Program-made: the position numbers and the translations under genes
Notes under the pieces: generated by a model
What the model saw: the letters and a program-made list of their open reading frames with translations, nothing else
Database searches by the model: none
What the model was told of the DNA's origin: nothing
Source of the DNA: Frondihabitans sp. PAMC 28766
GTDB lineage: Bacteria; Actinomycetota; Actinomycetes; Actinomycetales; Microbacteriaceae
Direction: 5' to 3'
Assembly (NCBI RefSeq): GCF_001577365.1
Contig: NZ_CP014513.1
Span: forward strand, 1,116,001-1,180,000
DNA length: 64,000 nt
In this document: piece by piece, positions 61,643 through 64,000 of the stretch
Position numbering within the stretch: position 1 is the first letter of the stretch
Layout: each line of letters opens with the position of its first letter

Positions 61643-62155
61643 ATGACGATTGGGTTAGTTGCCGTCCGGGACGCCATCGTGGGCGACGCGAAGGGCATCG
61701 CACGAGTACACGTCGATAGTTGGCGCGAAACTTACGCGGGCGTCCTCAACGAGCGCTTCTTCTCCGAGGATGTTTTCGACCGCCGTGCTGCGTTCTGGTC
61801 AAGCTACTTAGACCTCAGCCCGCGTCCTGGGTCCCTAGCGGTGGCGGAGATCGACGGGACGATCGTTGGTTTCGCGAACTCAGGCAAGTCGATCGGCGTC
61901 GACGCGGAGCACGGTTTCCCCGCGGCGCGCCCGCTCACGCTCTTCTCGATCTACCTTCTGGCGCAGTCACAAGGAACAGGCGCCGGTCAAGCGCTCCACG
62001 ATGCCGTCGTCGGTGACCGTCCGGTCCAGCTCTGGGTGTTGCAAGGCAACGGCAGGGCGACAGCGTTCTACGAACGGAACGGCTTTGCTTTCGATGGATC
62101 GCAATACGTGGACCCCGGGGATTCACACCTTATCGAGCTTCGGATGGTTCGTTAG
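61643..62155 (+). CDS. GNAT-family N-acetyltransferase
   Basis: 170 residues: start VRDAIVGDAKGIARVHVDSWRETYAGVL, acetyl-CoA loop region LAQSQGTGAGQALHDAV (QGTGAG), and the closing strand LWVLQGNGRATAFYERNGF. Similar plan to the GNAT at 41730. Substrate unknown. Confidence 0.88.
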   Translation: MTIGLVAVRDAIVGDAKGIARVHVDSWRETYAGVLNERFFSEDVFDRRAAFWSSYLDLSPRPGSLAVAEIDGTIVGFANSGKSIGVDAEHGFPAARPLTLFSIYLLAQSQGTGAGQALHDAVVGDRPVQLWVLQGNGRATAFYERNGFAFDGSQYVDPGDSHLIELRMVR

Positions 62156-62190
62156 GGGGTTCTGCTGATGGTCAGCTCTACGCTCGTCAC

Positions 62191-62502
62191 ATGACCCGTG
62201 TCCGCCTTGCTGAACAGCAGGACCTCGAGGTCATCGAGCAGATCGAGAACGACGCCGATCAACTCCTGATCCGTCGTCTGAAACCAGAATCGTGGTCTCC
62301 GGCGCCCCCGGGGACCGCTCGATTGTCTGAGCCGGGATTTCTTCTCGTCGTGGAACTTGACCATGGCCCGGTCGCGGGCTTCGTCCACGTCTTCGAGGTC
62401 GACGGCATCTGCCACCTGGAGCAACTGTCTGTCGCGCTCGAGCACGCTCGGCAGGGCTTGGGCCGAACGCTCGTAGAGGCTGCTATGCAGCTCGCACGAT
62501 GA
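62191..62502 (+). pseudogene. Truncated GNAT-family acetyltransferase
   Basis: 103 residues: GNAT strands 1-4 and the acetyl-CoA loop (ALEHARQGLGRTLVEAAM) are present, but the protein stops right after the motif A helix. The C-terminal third, which completes the fold, is missing. The following sequence matches a dispersed-repeat phrase (62529-62545), so the 3' end may have been replaced. Confidence 0.6.
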
Positions 62503-62577
62503 AGATTCCCCTACGAGGGCCGGGCGAGGTGCACGGTCGACGTTCGAGGGTAGACAGGCGGCCGAAAGTAGCGCCGC

Positions 62578-62804
62578 CTAGGAGCGCGGGCCGGTTCTGA
62601 TTCTCCGCCGGGACCACACGTAGAGCGCGAGTCCGACAACGAACGAGACTGACGGAAGATGAACGCCTGAACTGTGGTCAAGTGATGCTGTTCAAACAAC
62701 CGGGGAACGGTGGTTACGAGGCCGACAACGCCGATAACGACGATCCAAACGGAGATGCCGAGCAGTACCCGAAAGCGCATTTTTGGATCCTTGATCTTTG
62801 CCAC
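62578..62804 (-). CDS. Tiny two-helix membrane protein, frameshifted
   Basis: MAKIKDPKMRFRVLLGISVWIVVIG gives the first helix. The frame then loses membrane character, but a neighbouring frame continues VSFVVGLALYVWSRRRI and stops at 62578. One missing base near 62665-62675 would join them into a protein of about 75 residues with two helices. Confidence 0.5.
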
Positions 62805-62930
62805 TCAAGTCCTCCTCGACCGGCCATGTCAGCCAATCGGAGCGTAACAACTGGCTCGAACCGTGTTTCGCAGTGCCCGCAGAGCGTTCCCTGGAGAAGC
62901 ACCTCGCGTCGAGCCGAGTCGGCGGCTCAA

Positions 62931-63110
62931 TCAGTCTTTTTTACTAATGCGTACCTGCTCCAGGACGACGCCAACGACGCCTCCTGCGATCAGCAACCAG
63001 CCGGCAATGGTCAGATTGTTGTCGACGTTAGGGAGAAGGAAGCCCGCGCCGAGTAGAACCATCACGATGGCTGCAACCAAGATGCCAGGACGAAATCGCT
63101 TGGGCAGCAT
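62931..63110 (-). CDS. Tiny two-helix membrane protein
   Basis: 59 residues from ATG 63110, with AAGGGAG 4 nt upstream: LPKRFRPG, then two helices (about 9-25 and 33-50) and ISKKD. Resembles small actinobacterial DUF-type membrane proteins. Function unknown. Confidence 0.65.
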   Translation of the reverse strand: MLPKRFRPGILVAAIVMVLLGAGFLLPNVDNNLTIAGWLLIAGGVVGVVLEQVRISKKD

Positions 63111-63403
63111 GTGGCTCCCTTCGCTCGTATTCGAACTCAACCATCTAGCTTTTGTTTCACCGGACAGATGACGAGAGGCGAGACGCACTCGAGTAAACCA
63201 TTCGATTGCGTCCGTCTGCTCATCCAGCCCGCGCGGAGTTCAGCGCGAATGATGGAGGTTCCCTTCTCAACACAAGACGATGCGCACGGTCGACGTCCGG
63301 CTTGCGAACATGACCTCGCGCGAAAGGCGAAGGCGTCGCAAACTCCCGCACGAGCACTTCGCAAGGTTGGGGCGGCCTTCGGGCGGCGATCTAGAGTCGT
63401 TGA

Positions 63404-63979
63404 GTGGAAAAAGTCACTCTCAAGACGTCGCGGTTGACTTTGCGCGCCCCGCTCTTGGCGGATGTCGTCGCAATCACAATCGCGTGCCAAGACGCCGAGT
63501 TGCAGCGGCGTGTGCCCATCCCTTTGCCATACACGCGCCAATCGGCGGTCGACTACGTCGAGACGTTCTCCAACACGGGATGGGAGGCGGGGCGTACGTG
63601 CACGTGGGCTCTCGATCATGACGGCGCGTTCGCCGGGGTCATAGGGATCGATCTCCTCGGCGACTCTCGCGGAGAGCTCGGTTACTGGCTGTCGGCCGAG
63701 TGGCGCGGACACGGCCTGCTGACCGAAGCGGCTCTCCGAATAATCGACTTCGCATTCGCTCCCACGCCCGACGCGCTGGGTCTGGAACGCTTGGGGTGGC
63801 GAGCGTTCGCAGGGAACATCGCCTCGGCACGAGTCGCGCAGAGAGTCGGGTTTCGGTTCGAGGGCGTCTCACGCCGAGCTGGGGTCGGCCGACAAGGACT
63901 CGAAGACGAATGGCTCGCTAGTCTCCTCCCCAGCGACGGCCGAAGCCCAACCACATGGTCGATCCCAGAACAGACCTGA
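63404..63979 (+). CDS. GNAT-family acetyltransferase, RimJ/RimL type
   Basis: 191 residues: TSRLTLRAPLLADVVAITIACQD at the start, LGYWLSAEWRGHGLLTEAALRIIDFAF (acetyl-CoA motif) and ERLGWRAFAGNIASARVAQRVGFRFEG. This pattern fits Acetyltransf_3 proteins related to ribosomal-protein acetylases RimJ/RimL; the real substrate may be a small amine or antibiotic. GTG start. Confidence 0.9.
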   Translation: MEKVTLKTSRLTLRAPLLADVVAITIACQDAELQRRVPIPLPYTRQSAVDYVETFSNTGWEAGRTCTWALDHDGAFAGVIGIDLLGDSRGELGYWLSAEWRGHGLLTEAALRIIDFAFAPTPDALGLERLGWRAFAGNIASARVAQRVGFRFEGVSRRAGVGRQGLEDEWLASLLPSDGRSPTTWSIPEQT

Positions 63980-64000
63980 GGCGGCTATGAACCAAAACTG

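Noticed and set aside
1..64000. CRISPR arrays, tRNA or rRNA genes
   Set aside because: No direct-repeat/spacer pattern and no cloverleaf or rRNA-like sequence was noticed on reading either strand. The only tandem arrays have 7-, 8- and 15-bp units without spacers.

Overview
The window comes from a high-GC actinobacterium. The codon bias, overlapping ATGA/GTGA starts, an LAFTG sorting signal and the gene order all fit Microbacteriaceae, but that placement is inference. About 30 kb at the left is one flagellar gene cluster. The right half (about 35.6-64 kb) is accessory DNA with lower and patchier GC.

Region 1 (1-31 kb) builds a flagellum. A leftward pair, flgN and the 5' end of flgK, is followed rightward by the flagellar sigma factor fliA, flagellin fliC, fliD, fliS and a FliT-like gene. 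A stray DoxX gene comes next. Then follow flgB-flgC-fliE-fliF-fliG-fliH-fliI-fliJ, an NlpC/P60 hydrolase, fliK, flgD, flgE, flbD-motA-motB and fliM-fliN-fliO-fliP-fliQ-fliR-flhB-flhA. An flhF-like gene lacking its GTPase motifs and csrA end the cluster. An IS110-family element sits between flhF and csrA. Six near-identical sigma-28 promoters (TAAC or TGAC, exactly 15 nt, GCCGATAG or ACCGATAG) precede flgN, fliC, flgB, flgD, flbD and fliM. Four of the resulting leaders (flgN, fliC, flgB, flbD) start with a small hairpin that shows GGA in its loop, and each has another GGA near the ribosome binding site. This is the classic layout of CsrA targets, and csrA lies in the same cluster. The other two promoters (flgD, fliM) sit so close to the start codon that their transcripts should be leaderless.

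Region 2 (30-38 kb) has a spermidine-synthase-like gene, a membrane protein with a NarL-type two-component pair, an LAFTG cell-wall-anchored adhesin and a truncated beta-helix protein. Region 3 (38-43 kb) has an M16-like/PH-like fusion, three lipoproteins, a GNAT acetyltransferase and two adjacent tandem-repeat arrays. Region 4 (43.9-57.5 kb) is a run of regulator-plus-target cassettes: IclR/epoxide hydrolase, HxlR/quinone oxidoreductase, TetR/oxidoreductase, MarR/SnoaL-like, TetR/MFS, LysR/AhpD-like with a tautomerase, and ArsR-like/MFS. Most have a visible dyad operator. Region 5 (57.6-64 kb) has tiny two-helix membrane proteins, an ECF sigma/membrane-protein pair and several GNAT acetyltransferases.

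At least nine genes are broken by single-nucleotide shifts, nearly all one missing base in or beside a G/C run. They include fliR and the IS110 transposase. The pattern looks more like sequencing error than gene decay, so these genes are annotated across the break.
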